Positions 8,515 through 16,507 of a DNA stretch of 64,000 bases are shown piece after piece. Every line of letters starts with the position of its first letter. Position 1 is the stretch's first letter. The notes under the pieces were generated by a model, which was not told the origin of the DNA, made no database searches, and saw only the letters and a program-made list of their open reading frames with translations. A program made the translations under genes and the position numbers. This DNA comes from Oscillospiraceae bacterium (GTDB lineage Bacteria; Bacillota; Clostridia; Oscillospirales; Ruminococcaceae), in assembly GCA_015066115.1 (NCBI GenBank), contig SVOZ01000001.1, positions 62,001 to 126,000 of the forward strand, in the 5' to 3' direction.

Positions 8515-9624
8515 ATGAAACATTATGATTATCTGATAGTCGGTGCCGGTCTGTTTGCAAGCGTTTTTGCCTGTAAAGCAAGAGAGCAGGGAAAATCTTG
8601 CCTTGTAATCGATAAGAGAGAGCATATTGGCGGCAATATATACACCCAGAACATCGATGGCATAAATCTTCATAAGTACGGCGCTCATATATTCCACACA
8701 GATAGTGAGGAAGTTTGGCAGTTTGTAAATAGGTTTGCAGAGTTTAATGACTTTGTAAATACACCTATTGCAAATTATAAGGGTGAGCTTTATAATCTGC
8801 CCTTTAATATGAACACCTTTGAGCAGATGTGGGGAGTAAAAACGGCGCAGGAGGCTCAGCAGAAGATAAATGAGCAAAAAAGTGTAATCAAAGGCGAGCC
8901 TAAAAATCTTGAACAGCAGGCAATTTCGCTTGTCGGAACGGATATTTACGAAAAGCTCGTCAAGGGCTACACAGAGAAGCAGTGGGGAAGAGAGTGCAGT
9001 GAGCTTCCCGCCTTTATTATAAAAAGACTTCCCGTAAGATTTGTTTATGATAACAATTATTTTAACGATAGGTATCAGGGCATTCCAATCGGCGGATACA
9101 CTAAAATGATAGAAAAAATGCTTGATGGATGCGATGTCATTCTTGAAACCGATTATTTTGACCAAAAGCAAAAATGGGACTCTATGGCAGACTGCGTGCT
9201 TTACACCGGTTGTATTGACCTGTACTATGATTACTGCTTTGGTAAGCTTGAATACAGAAGCCTTAGGTTCGAAAACGAGCTTTTGGATAAGGAGTATTTT
9301 CAGCCCGTCGCGGTAGTTAACTACACTGATGAAGAAACTAAGTTTACAAGAATAATCGAGCATAAGCATTTTGAAAAAACCGATTGCCCCAAAACCATTA
9401 TAACCCGCGAGTATCCTGCAGATTGGACAGAGGGCATGGATCCCTATTATCCTGTTAATAATGAGGAAAATCAGGCGGTTTATCAAAAGTATGCCGCGCT
9501 TGCAGAAAAGGAAAGTAAGGTTATTTTCGGCGGAAGGCTCGGCGGATATAAGTATTACGATATGGATGACACAGTGCTTGCGGCTCTTGAGCTTGCAAAA
9601 AAGGAGTTTCAAAGTGGACATTAA
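8515..9624 (+). CDS. glf: UDP-galactopyranose mutase
   Basis: 369 aa flavoenzyme converting UDP-galactopyranose to UDP-galactofuranose for surface glycans. The N-terminal FAD-binding motif is IVGAGLFAS, followed by CLVIDKREHIGGNIY; NMNTFEQMWG, GYTEKQWGRE and RFVYDNNYFNDRYQGIP are conserved family motifs with substrate-contacting Arg and Tyr residues. I chose the ATG at 8515, preceded by GGAG; the upstream ATG at 8500 overlaps that site. Length is normal. Its last 11 bases overlap the DUF4422 gene. Confidence 0.95.
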   Translation: MKHYDYLIVGAGLFASVFACKAREQGKSCLVIDKREHIGGNIYTQNIDGINLHKYGAHIFHTDSEEVWQFVNRFAEFNDFVNTPIANYKGELYNLPFNMNTFEQMWGVKTAQEAQQKINEQKSVIKGEPKNLEQQAISLVGTDIYEKLVKGYTEKQWGRECSELPAFIIKRLPVRFVYDNNYFNDRYQGIPIGGYTKMIEKMLDGCDVILETDYFDQKQKWDSMADCVLYTGCIDLYYDYCFGKLEYRSLRFENELLDKEYFQPVAVVNYTDEETKFTRIIEHKHFEKTDCPKTIITREYPADWTEGMDPYYPVNNEENQAVYQKYAALAEKESKVIFGGRLGGYKYYDMDDTVLAALELAKKEFQSGH

Positions 9625-10384
9625 AATTATTATTGCAGTGCATAAGCCATACAGAATGCCTGAGGACAAAATGTATTTGCCCCTTCATGTTGGTAAAAAG
9701 GGTAAAAAAAGTCTTGGTTTTGAAGGTGACGATACGGGCGACAACATTTCTCATAAAAACCCGAATTTCTGTGAGCTTACGGGTATTTATTGGGCTCATA
9801 AAAACCTCAAGGCTGATTATGTTGGGCTCGCTCATTACCGTAGGCATTTTTCGCTTAAACCGAGGGTAGAGGATTTTGATTGCCTGCTTTCTTCCGCTCA
9901 GGCAGAAGAGCTTTTGAAAAAACACGATGTGATTTTGCCTAAAAAACAGAGATATTTTATCGAAAGCGTCTATTCCCACTATTCGCACACACACGGCGAG
10001 GAACATCTTAAAATTCTTGAAGAGGTGCTTGTGAAAAAATGCCCCGAGTATCTCAAGTGCTTTGAAAACCTCAAAAAGCGCACCTCGGCCCATATGTTTA
10101 ATATGTTTATTATGAAGCGCGAGATCTTTGATGCCTATTGTCAGTGGCTTTTCGATGTTCTGTTTGAGGTTGAGCATAAAATTGATGTTTCCCAAATGAC
10201 CCCGTTTGATTCAAGGGTCTATGGAAGGCTTGGAGAGCTTCTTTTTGATGTATGGCTTGAAAAGAACGGCGTTGATTATTGTGAAATTCCGTATGTTTAT
10301 ATGGAAAAAATCAATTACCGCAGAAAGATCTTTGCATTCCTTAAGGCAAAGTTCTTTGGAAAGAGATATGATAAGAGCTTTTAA
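9614..10384 (+). CDS. DUF4422 domain protein (capsule glycosyltransferase-like)
   Basis: 256 aa, matching the whole DUF4422 domain, which is common in capsule and exopolysaccharide clusters and believed to act as a glycosyltransferase. Landmarks are HKPYRMP near residue 9, the pair GIYWAHKN / VGLAHYRRHF near 56-77, and a CEIPYVYMEKINY-type C-terminal segment. The GTG start at 9614 sits after AAGGAG and overlaps the end of glf; the ORF-track start at 9461 lies deep in glf and is rejected. The coupling to glf suggests a galactofuranose-related transferase, which is inference. Confidence 0.85.
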   Translation: MDIKIIIAVHKPYRMPEDKMYLPLHVGKKGKKSLGFEGDDTGDNISHKNPNFCELTGIYWAHKNLKADYVGLAHYRRHFSLKPRVEDFDCLLSSAQAEELLKKHDVILPKKQRYFIESVYSHYSHTHGEEHLKILEEVLVKKCPEYLKCFENLKKRTSAHMFNMFIMKREIFDAYCQWLFDVLFEVEHKIDVSQMTPFDSRVYGRLGELLFDVWLEKNGVDYCEIPYVYMEKINYRRKIFAFLKAKFFGKRYDKSF

Positions 10385-10385
10385 A

Positions 10386-10421
10386 CAAGAAACTCCTGCA
10401 GAAAAAGCAGGAGTTTCTTTA
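10386..10421. terminator. Bidirectional terminator after DUF4422 gene
   Basis: AGAAACTCCTGC / GCAGGAGTTTCT stem with A- and T-rich flanks between convergent genes; it overlaps the last codons of the minus-strand gene. Confidence 0.85.
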
Positions 10422-10925
10422 TAAATAACCCAATAAAATAAGAAGCAGGCTTGCGCAGAGAATGCCGTACCTGTCTTCGTCAGGGGTGCAGTAGAGCGGA
10501 AGCTCAAAAGGCTCAACTGTTTTTCCGTCTGATCTTGTAAGCCTGCGCTGAACGCTTAAAACGCATCCGTCGTCTGTAAAGCTTGAAAAGGTTACGCTGT
10601 CGCGAAGCGACATTCCGCAGGTTATAACCTCGCCGCCGCTTCTGCGTGCGATCTCGGCGTCCTCGCTGTTAGAGCTGCTAAGAATGCAGTAGCGCTCTCC
10701 AAAAATGCTTTTTGCGGTAAAACAGCCGTTTAAAATTAAAATTGCACCGCTCGCTTGTATGTTGAGCGGACTTTTTTCAAAAATAACTGTCAGATTATTA
10801 GAATTTACCTCGGAAATAATTCTTCCGCTTGAAATCTCGGTTATATCGGTTTTTTCTCTCAGACGTTTGCAAACGGTCTTGCGAAATGTGCTGTCAACAT
10901 CCCGACCGGCAAAAATAGCAAGCAT
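10419..10925 (-). CDS. Conserved hypothetical protein
   Basis: 168 aa; family not firmly recognised. It opens with a beta-alpha segment (MLAIFAGRDVDSTFRKTVCK), has a second alternating hydrophobic region (GAILILNGCFTAKSIFG) and a conserved-looking CGMSLRDSVTFSSFTDDGCV segment near residue 103. The last 15 residues are hydrophobic (ILCASLLLILLGYL), possibly a buried helix or tail anchor. The ATG follows a GGAGG-like site. It is convergent with DUF4422 and divergent from the SRP RNA promoter. No function is proposed. Confidence 0.7.
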   Translation of the reverse strand: MLAIFAGRDVDSTFRKTVCKRLREKTDITEISSGRIISEVNSNNLTVIFEKSPLNIQASGAILILNGCFTAKSIFGERYCILSSSNSEDAEIARRSGGEVITCGMSLRDSVTFSSFTDDGCVLSVQRRLTRSDGKTVEPFELPLYCTPDEDRYGILCASLLLILLGYL

Positions 10926-11002
10926 TTTTTCCTCCCAAATAAAAGGATTTTAATGTTTTTTAGGCGTCTTTTTTAAAATACCACAATTTGCGAAAATAAT
11001 TC

Positions 11003-11031
11003 TTGATATTTTGTAATTTTTTTGATATACT
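11003..11031 (+). promoter_or_regulatory. Sigma-A promoter for SRP RNA
   Basis: TTGATA and TATACT with exactly 17 bases between them, ending about 20 bases upstream of the SRP RNA stem. Confidence 0.8.
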
Positions 11032-11052
11032 TTTATAGGTCGAGAATATATA

Positions 11053-11175
11053 GCCTTATATGAACGGGTTGGCCCTGTGCGACGGCAGGCTGTGAACCAT
11101 GTCAGGCGGGGAACCGAGCAGCATTAAGCGGTTTTTGCCGTGTGCCGCAGTTTAGCCTGCCCGTTCATATAAGGC
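11053..11175 (+). ncRNA. ffs: Small signal recognition particle RNA (4.5S type)
   Basis: About 123 bases. The ends pair over about 16 bp (GCCTTATATGAACGGG with CCCGTTCATATAAGGC). The centre carries the domain IV signature CTGTGAACCATGTCAGG then GGGGAACCGAGCAGCA, including the apical tetraloop and the asymmetric loop that binds Ffh. This is the short bacterial form without an Alu domain; Bacillus has the longer 6S-type scRNA. It works with Ffh and FtsY in co-translational membrane targeting. Confidence 0.9.
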
Positions 11176-11209
11176 AATATGTTTGATTAAAACTTTTTGC
11201 GTTTTTCTA

Positions 11210-11238
11210 TTGACAGAACACCGCGAATTGTGTATAAT
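11210..11238 (+). promoter_or_regulatory. Consensus sigma-A promoter for tRNA-Ser
   Basis: Exact TTGACA and TATAAT hexamers with a 17-base spacer, 22 bases before the tRNA. Confidence 0.9.
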
Positions 11239-11260
11239 AATTAAGCGTTTTAACGCATAC

Positions 11261-11351
11261 GGAGAGGTGGCTGAGCTGGCCTAAGGCGCACGATTGGAAA
11301 TCGTGTAACGGTTAACCCCGTTCGAGGGTTCGAATCCCTCTCTCTCCGCCA
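11261..11351 (+). tRNA. tRNA-Ser (GGA)
   Basis: Class II tRNA of about 88 bases plus an encoded CCA. The acceptor stem GGAGAGG pairs with TCTCTCC, the anticodon loop within CACGATTGGAAATCGTG gives GGA, the variable arm is long (TAACGGTTAACCCCGTT), and the T-arm is GAGGGTTCGAATCCCTC. It reads UCC/UCU codons. Confidence 0.96.
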
Positions 11352-11383
11352 AAAAATCCAAGTCTTCGGACTTGGATTTTTTT
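11352..11383 (+). terminator. Terminator after tRNA-Ser, first element of hairpin-array module
   Basis: TCCAAGTC TTCG GACTTGGA stem with a UUCG loop, preceded by A6 and followed by T7. It starts on the base after the CCA end and doubles as the leading edge of the palindrome array. Confidence 0.9.
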
Positions 11384-11572
11384 ATCCATTGCGAATGCAA
11401 TGGTATATCATCACGCAGTATGCGTGTATATCATCAAAGGCGGCACACCGCCTTTGTATCTCATCACACCTTTAGGTGTGCATCAAAAAACTTTCGCAAT
11501 GATGATATACAAAACTTCGTTTTGATGATATGCAATTTCTTCGAAATTGATGATATACACGGCTTCACCGTG
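11384..11572 (+). repeat. Palindrome array (hairpin module copy 1)
   Basis: Seven short palindromes of unrelated sequence with 2-5 base loops: CCATTGC/GCAATGG, ACGCA/TGCGT, AAAGGCGG/CCGCCTTT, ACACCT/AGGTGT, AAAAC/GTTTT, CAATTTC/GAAATTG, CACGG/CCGTG. The first four are separated by TATATCATC-type linkers; the last three by the reverse complement GATGATATAC. The flip is at about 11481-11500. CATTGCGAA at 11387-11395 is complementary to TTCGCAATG at 11493-11501. Two further copies with the same plan lie at 38077-38234 and 39142-39301. Confidence 0.85.
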
Positions 11573-11574
11573 AT

Positions 11575-11580
11575 TATAAT
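11575..11580 (+). promoter_or_regulatory. Putative -10 element for EF-Tu-like ORF
   Basis: TATAAT directly after the last palindrome, about 46 bases before the ATG at 11626. No clear -35 is seen 17 bases upstream; that position falls inside the last palindromes. Hairpin module copy 2 has the same TATAATATG string at the same place. Confidence 0.5.
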
Positions 11581-11625
11581 ATGTAGGTGTTTGAATAATA
11601 TAATAAAGAAAAGGGCGATGATTGT

Positions 11626-11970
11626 ATGGACAAAACTATTTTTGAACAAGAACCAGATGTAGAAGTTCTGTTTGAATTTATTGGAACAAGAAAACATCCT
11701 GCTGCAGATGGTTACCGTCCTCATCATTTGGTGACAGGGGATTATTTGACAACGGGCATTCATCACTATTATGATGTACAGACTGTTTCCCCTAACGGTA
11801 CAGCCAAAGGTACAATCACATTTCTTTCTCCTGAAGCCTATCCAAACAGTCTATGGGTGGACAAGAAGATTAATATTCAAGAAGGCGAACGTATTGTGGG
11901 ATATGCCACTATACTTAAAGTTTTTAATCCTATCTTGTTAGGCGAATGCGATGCAAAATGCACCCCCTAA
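11626..11970 (+). CDS. Small EF-Tu domain III-like protein
   Basis: 114 aa. The sequence resembles the C-terminal beta-barrel (domain III) of elongation factor Tu without the GTPase: VEVLFEFIGTRKHP, then GYRPHHLVTGDYLTTG, then EGERIVGYATI, which parallels the EF-Tu pattern GYRPQF...TG...EGGRTVG. It therefore cannot hydrolyse GTP. It is the cargo of hairpin module copy 1, downstream of tRNA-Ser. The start is the only ATG before the conserved part; the ribosome-binding site (AAAGGGCGATG) is imperfect. The last residues after VFNPIL look poorly conserved. Function unknown; domain call is by eye. Confidence 0.7.
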   Translation: MDKTIFEQEPDVEVLFEFIGTRKHPAADGYRPHHLVTGDYLTTGIHHYYDVQTVSPNGTAKGTITFLSPEAYPNSLWVDKKINIQEGERIVGYATILKVFNPILLGECDAKCTP

Positions 11971-12051
11971 CCTAAAACGCACCACCTAAAATGACTTTGT
12001 GCCCCTTACTTCAAAATGGGTGCGTTTGTATCCAAATTAGTGTCAGTTCCC

Positions 12052-12085
12052 AAAAATCCCTGTACTTATCGTACAGGGATTTTTA
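12052..12085 (+). terminator. Terminator downstream of EF-Tu-like ORF
   Basis: AAAAATCCCTGTAC / GTACAGGGATTTTT stem with a six-base loop, the first strong terminator after the copy 1 cargo gene. The 80 bases between the ORF and this hairpin contain nothing I can assign. Confidence 0.85.
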
Positions 12086-12144
12086 CTTTCTCACTACCGG
12101 ATCTTCACTTTTGCTTTTAATAGTAACTAACTTACGCCAAAATA

Positions 12145-12173
12145 TTGAAAACTTAACTAAACTATGGTATATT
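12145..12173 (+). promoter_or_regulatory. Sigma-A promoter for lipoprotein gene
   Basis: TTGAAA and TATATT with a 17-base spacer about 30 bases upstream of the ATG. Confidence 0.65.
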
Positions 12174-12201
12174 AAATATAGAATATTGTGGAGGTGTCTA
12201 T

Positions 12202-12909
12202 ATGAGAAAAGTTATCTGTTTATTGGCCGTGTTGCTTTTTCTTTTGTGTGGATGTTCTCAAAATAGATGCACTTTTACAAAAAATGAAGGTGGAAACTTT
12301 GTTAGCAATGCCGGAGTAGAGTACGCACATTTGGCAAATGAAGGAATTCTCTATTATTTGGGCAATTTAGAATTTCTTGGAGGTATACAGGGCGAAGAAA
12401 AGACTTCTCAACATTTTGGGGTTTCGCATCAAACAGGAATGTTTGCTATTAAAGATGCTGACAATGACAATATACTAATCAGACACGCTCCCGATAATGA
12501 ATGGTTTGATATTTATCGCAAAACTTCGCTATCGACTTTTGACTTTTCTGTGGATAATTGTATCCGATTGGAACTTGTTTTGGGCACTGGAGACATAGAG
12601 AACGATGTAGTTCATACAGTTTGCGTCGACGGAATTGTTGATGCATCAAAAATTACAGAATTCTTATCTGATATCCGCTCACAAAAAGATCCCCGTGAGG
12701 CTGGACTGCACGAGCTAATTGAGAAACCAAACGGAATGCTTGAGAATTGTTATGTCTGTGGAACAATTTATGGCTTCTTTGAAGAAGAACCTAATTTAGT
12801 TATTCGAATGGATGTTACCTCGTATAATGATTTGGCATATTCTGTTTCTATCGAAAACAAGGAATACGTCTTGCCTGAAAAATGGATTCAGAGCCTTCAA
12901 AAAAATTAA
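12202..12909 (+). CDS. Hypothetical lipoprotein
   Basis: 235 aa. A short signal sequence ends in the lipobox LLCGC, so the mature protein would be a lipid-anchored surface protein starting at Cys 18. The mature part has no family I recognise; it is acidic and mixed alpha/beta, with segments such as GILYYLGNLEFLGGI and FGVSHQTGMFAIKDADND. A GGAGG site precedes the ATG. The gene is monocistronic, flanked by terminators, and its codon use is more AT-rich than the housekeeping genes nearby. It could be cargo of the accessory region after tRNA-Ser, but that is inference. Confidence 0.8.
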   Translation: MRKVICLLAVLLFLLCGCSQNRCTFTKNEGGNFVSNAGVEYAHLANEGILYYLGNLEFLGGIQGEEKTSQHFGVSHQTGMFAIKDADNDNILIRHAPDNEWFDIYRKTSLSTFDFSVDNCIRLELVLGTGDIENDVVHTVCVDGIVDASKITEFLSDIRSQKDPREAGLHELIEKPNGMLENCYVCGTIYGFFEEEPNLVIRMDVTSYNDLAYSVSIENKEYVLPEKWIQSLQKN

Positions 12910-12920
12910 CGATACAAAAC

Positions 12921-12956
12921 AAAAATGACACCGTCTGGTGTCATTTTTGTTTTTCT
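12921..12956 (+). terminator. Terminator after lipoprotein gene
   Basis: AAAAATGACACC GTCT GGTGTCATTTTT stem with a T-rich tail. Confidence 0.9.
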
Positions 12957-12986
12957 GGACAATTTAATGCGAAATCAAATAATAAG

Positions 12987-13015
12987 TTGAAAAAAGGCGG
13001 CTTTTGTGTTAAAAT
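12987..13015 (+). promoter_or_regulatory. Sigma-A promoter for GT2/TagF fusion gene
   Basis: TTGAAA and TAAAAT with 17 bases between and a TG extended -10, about 40 bases before the chosen start codon. Confidence 0.65.
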
Positions 13016-13054
13016 AAATTGTAATCAGATATTTCGATGAGAATGGGGAGTTTT

Positions 13055-15886
13055 ATGAAAAAGGTCAGCATTATAATTCCTGCCTATAATGTGCAGGACT
13101 ATATAGGCACCTGCCTTGATTCACTCGTAAATCAAACATTGCCCGATCTTGAGCTTATTATAATAAACGACGGAAGTGTTGATAACACCCGCGAGGTAAT
13201 AGAGAGTTACCGCGAAAAATATCCCGATATGATAAAGGCTTTCCATGTTGAAAATTCAGGAGCCGCCGCCGCTCGAAATGTGGGCCTTGAAAATGCGACG
13301 GGCGAATATATCGGCTTTGTTGACAGCGATGATTATGTCCGAGAGGATACCTATGAGCTTCTTTATAACGCCGCCAAAGAAAATGATGCCGGCATTGTTT
13401 GCTGTGGATATTGCCGCGAGGGAATTCACTCAACTCGAAAAATGCCTTTCGGAAACAAAAATATTCTTGCAGAGGATGTTTTTGATAAAAATATCTTTGA
13501 GCAGCCGCTTCTTTTTGATGAGGTTCCGTATCTTTGGAATAAGATTTTCCGCGCCGACATAATCAGAGATAACAACATCAGGTTTCATAAAGAGCTTCGC
13601 ATTTATGAGGATCTTGTTTTCACCTATCAGGCATTTTTATTTGCAAATAAAATCAGCCGCGTTGATGAGCATCTTTATTATTATGTCGTTTCCCGCGACA
13701 CCTCGCTTACCTATAGATTCACCGAAAAACGTTTTGACATAATGAGAGCAACCGAGCTGCTTTTAGAGTTTTATAAGAAAAACGGCTCGCTTACACCCGA
13801 GATAAAAGATGCGCTTGTTTATGTTGTCTTGAAGCACGTTTATGTTATTTTAAACCGCAGGACAAGCTTTAGCGAAAAGAAACTCAAGCTTAAATACCTT
13901 AATATGATATTTGAGTTTTTAAACAGCACCTTTCCCGAATGGAAAACCAATTTCTATTTTGAAAAGCAAAACCGCAAGGTTAAAACCTTTACATCAAAAG
14001 GCTATTGGACCTTCTGTATTTTAGTTGGCAGAATTCACGCGGTTGTGGGTAGAGCCAAAAAAATATTAAAAAGATTGCTAAACCTTCCTAAAAGAGCCTT
14101 GAAGTTCGTTTTTGGGCGTAGGGTAGGGCAACGATATGTAAGGCTTAGGAATAAACCGTTAGAATGTAAAGGGATTTTCCTTTACTCCCAGCAAGGCAGA
14201 AACCTTAACGGAAATATGTTCTACCTTGCAAAAGAACTGAGCACAAACCCCGATTATAAAGACTTTACGGTTTATCTTGGGGTAGAAAGAGCATGCCTTG
14301 TAAAATTTAAGAGCCTTTTGTCTGATTATAAAATATTAGATAGGGTAAAGCTTGTTTTTACAGATACAACTCCGATGCTCAGAGCCTTGGCACAGGCGAA
14401 ATATCTCTTTAGCGACACAAGCCTGCCAACATATTTTATTAAGCGGGAAGAGCAGATCTATTTAAACACCTGGCACGGAACGCCGCTAAAGACTCTTGGA
14501 AAAGCCACCGCTAACGACTTTTTTGATATAGCAAATGTTCAGAAAAGCTTTGTTATGGCTGATTTCCTTTTGTATCCCAATGAATTTATGCGGGATATAA
14601 TGCTCAGAGATTATATGCTCCCTGAGCTTGCTAATAATAAAATTATGCTTTGCGGCTATCCGAGAAATGAAATATTCCTTCAGAGCGGCCAAAGAAACAT
14701 CAAAAACGAGCTTGGATTAGAGGGGAAAGAGCTTGTTGCTTATATGCCCACCTGGCGCGGAAATGTTCGCGACGTAAGCTCTGATATGCAGATTGAAATA
14801 ACTGCTAATCTGCTCTCTGAAATCGACCAAAAGCTTTCTGATAATCAGATTATGTTTGTCAATATGCATCCATATGTGGGTGACAAGATCGATTTGAGCG
14901 TTTATAAAAATATCCGCAAATTCCCAAGCGGTTATGAAACCTATGAGTTTTTATCCTGTTGCGACACCCTTGTAACCGATTATTCCAGCGTTTTCTTTGA
15001 TTTTGCGGCATCGCGTAAAAAAATAGTTCTCTTTATCTATGATGAAGAGGAATATCTTGCGGATAGAGGAATGTACCTTGATATAAAGGAGCTTCCCTTT
15101 AAAAAAGCAAGAACTGCCGATGAGCTTATAAAGGCCTTAAACGGCAGAGATATTACAAAAAAGGCTTATCAGGAATTTATTGATACCTACTGTAAATATG
15201 ACCGCGCAGATGTAAGCCGCGCAATTTTAAATAGGGTGGTTCTTGATAGGGAAAGCGATCTTGTAATAGAGAATATGCCGAGGACAAACAAAAAGCGCAT
15301 TCTTTATTATGCAGGCTCTTTCGTAAACTCTAAAAGCACCGATGAATTTATAAAAGCGGCAAGCAAAACCGAGAAAACAGAGTTTGAACATCTGTTTTCT
15401 TATATAACGCGAAAGGTCAGAAGAAACGCAGAGCAGTTTAAAAAAGTTTTGCCGTATCTTAGCTTTTGGGGCCAGCTTGGAAGCTACACCCTTGTTGGAA
15501 AACTCGATTCGCTTTGCTTCCATCTTCTTAAAAACGGCAAGAAAAACTATCCCAAGATCTCAAAAAGACTGGGCAAGATCTTCGCCCTTGAAAGACAGCG
15601 CAATTATCTTGACACCGAGTTTGAGGCGGTTGTGCTCTTTGGCGATCTGTTTTATCGTAAAATATATGAGTTTGCGCATTTTCCCTGCAAAACTATTTAC
15701 TACGTAAGCTCTGAAAAACATTTTAATATGCGCGTTCATCCGTCGGTTTACAGAACCCTTGACAAAATTCTTGTCACCGATGAGCAAACTTTTGAGCTTG
15801 TAAAGAATTACTGCGGAAGTGATGAAAATCTTGAAATTATCTCTCCCGTGCAGTCGCTTAATGAGTTTGAAAAATACCTTAAATAA
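13055..15886 (+). CDS. Glycosyltransferase family 2 / CDP-glycerol glycerophosphotransferase fusion
   Basis: 943 aa with three parts. Residues 1 to about 240 are a GT2 GT-A transferase (IIPAYNVQDYIGTCLDSL, NDGSVDNT, DSDDYV). Residues about 370-720 match the TagB/TagF CDP-glycerol:poly(glycerophosphate) glycerophosphotransferase domain (LNTWHGTPLKTLGK, YMPTWRGN, VTDYSSVFFDFA). The C-terminal 200 residues are another conserved region of uncertain fold. It probably builds a teichoic-acid-like or phosphoglycerol-modified polymer on the cytoplasmic membrane face. The ATG at 13055 after GGGGAG is chosen over the track start. It sits alone between terminators. Confidence 0.9.
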   Translation: MKKVSIIIPAYNVQDYIGTCLDSLVNQTLPDLELIIINDGSVDNTREVIESYREKYPDMIKAFHVENSGAAAARNVGLENATGEYIGFVDSDDYVREDTYELLYNAAKENDAGIVCCGYCREGIHSTRKMPFGNKNILAEDVFDKNIFEQPLLFDEVPYLWNKIFRADIIRDNNIRFHKELRIYEDLVFTYQAFLFANKISRVDEHLYYYVVSRDTSLTYRFTEKRFDIMRATELLLEFYKKNGSLTPEIKDALVYVVLKHVYVILNRRTSFSEKKLKLKYLNMIFEFLNSTFPEWKTNFYFEKQNRKVKTFTSKGYWTFCILVGRIHAVVGRAKKILKRLLNLPKRALKFVFGRRVGQRYVRLRNKPLECKGIFLYSQQGRNLNGNMFYLAKELSTNPDYKDFTVYLGVERACLVKFKSLLSDYKILDRVKLVFTDTTPMLRALAQAKYLFSDTSLPTYFIKREEQIYLNTWHGTPLKTLGKATANDFFDIANVQKSFVMADFLLYPNEFMRDIMLRDYMLPELANNKIMLCGYPRNEIFLQSGQRNIKNELGLEGKELVAYMPTWRGNVRDVSSDMQIEITANLLSEIDQKLSDNQIMFVNMHPYVGDKIDLSVYKNIRKFPSGYETYEFLSCCDTLVTDYSSVFFDFAASRKKIVLFIYDEEEYLADRGMYLDIKELPFKKARTADELIKALNGRDITKKAYQEFIDTYCKYDRADVSRAILNRVVLDRESDLVIENMPRTNKKRILYYAGSFVNSKSTDEFIKAASKTEKTEFEHLFSYITRKVRRNAEQFKKVLPYLSFWGQLGSYTLVGKLDSLCFHLLKNGKKNYPKISKRLGKIFALERQRNYLDTEFEAVVLFGDLFYRKIYEFAHFPCKTIYYVSSEKHFNMRVHPSVYRTLDKILVTDEQTFELVKNYCGSDENLEIISPVQSLNEFEKYLK

Positions 15887-15921
15887 AAAAATCCCACCTG
15901 CGAGAGCAGGTGGGATTTTTG
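15885..15921. terminator. Bidirectional terminator between convergent genes
   Basis: AAAATCCCACCTGC / GCAGGTGGGATTTT stem placed exactly between the convergent GT2/TagF and DUF436 genes. Confidence 0.9.
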
Positions 15922-15922
15922 C

Positions 15923-16507
15923 TTAAAGCTTTTCTGAGTCGTAAGCCGCTCTTGAGCCGCCAATAAATTTAGGCCTTGTGCGAGCGCAAACGATCGGCGC
16001 ATTTCCGATCTTTTTTATCTCAAGCCTTACAGGAACTGCAACGCTTTTAAGATGCATTCCTATCATCGTAAGACCAATGTCAATTCCGAGCGTTGCCGAA
16101 ATTTTTTCGACCGCAACGGCACAGTCAAAGTTTTCATAAGCCGTCGTGGCAAAACTTCCGCCTGCTTTTGGCTGAGGAATGACATTAACAGCCTCGTATC
16201 CGTATTTGTCGGCGGCGGCTTTTTCAATTATAACCGCGCGGTTTAAATGCTCACAGCACTGAACCGCTAAATATAAATCATTTTCCTTAATAACAGGATA
16301 AATGCCTTCAAAAAGCGCCTTTGCAACATCAAGGCTTGAATTTGTGCCTATCTTTTGGCCTAAAACCTCGCTTGATGAGCATCCTACAACAAAAATATCA
16401 TCCTTTTGCGGCTTGGCAATTTCAACAAGAGCCTTAACTGCTTTGTTAGCCTCTTCTTTTATGCTATTTAGCAATGCCTTGTCGTCAACATTGTAAACAC
16501 CTGTCAT
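15923..16507 (-). CDS. TIGR01440/DUF436 (YwlG-like) family protein
   Basis: 194 aa, full-length member of the TIGR01440 (UPF0340, YwlG) family, a cytoplasmic protein of unknown activity. Conserved stretches visible are VVGCSSSEVLGQKIG near residue 41, QCCEHLNRA near 84 and GLTMIGMHLKSVAVPVR near 146, ending with RPKFIGGSRAAYD. It overlaps tatD by four bases (ATGA), so it is translationally coupled as the last gene of the metG-tatD operon. Confidence 0.92.
   Translation of the reverse strand: MTGVYNVDDKALLNSIKEEANKAVKALVEIAKPQKDDIFVVGCSSSEVLGQKIGTNSSLDVAKALFEGIYPVIKENDLYLAVQCCEHLNRAVIIEKAAADKYGYEAVNVIPQPKAGGSFATTAYENFDCAVAVEKISATLGIDIGLTMIGMHLKSVAVPVRLEIKKIGNAPIVCARTRPKFIGGSRAAYDSEKL

Noticed and set aside
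8407-9669. 420-aa minus-strand ORF
   Set aside because: It lies antisense to glf, a clear full-length enzyme gene; it has no ribosome-binding site and its translation is low-complexity and hydrophobic, typical of a shadow frame.
9521-10195. 224-aa minus-strand ORF
   Set aside because: Antisense to the DUF4422 gene and the end of glf; no supporting signals.
11464-11766. 100-aa minus-strand ORF in the tRNA-Ser hairpin array
   Set aside because: The frame is open only because of AT-rich palindromes and the reverse of the EF-Tu-like gene; no start site.
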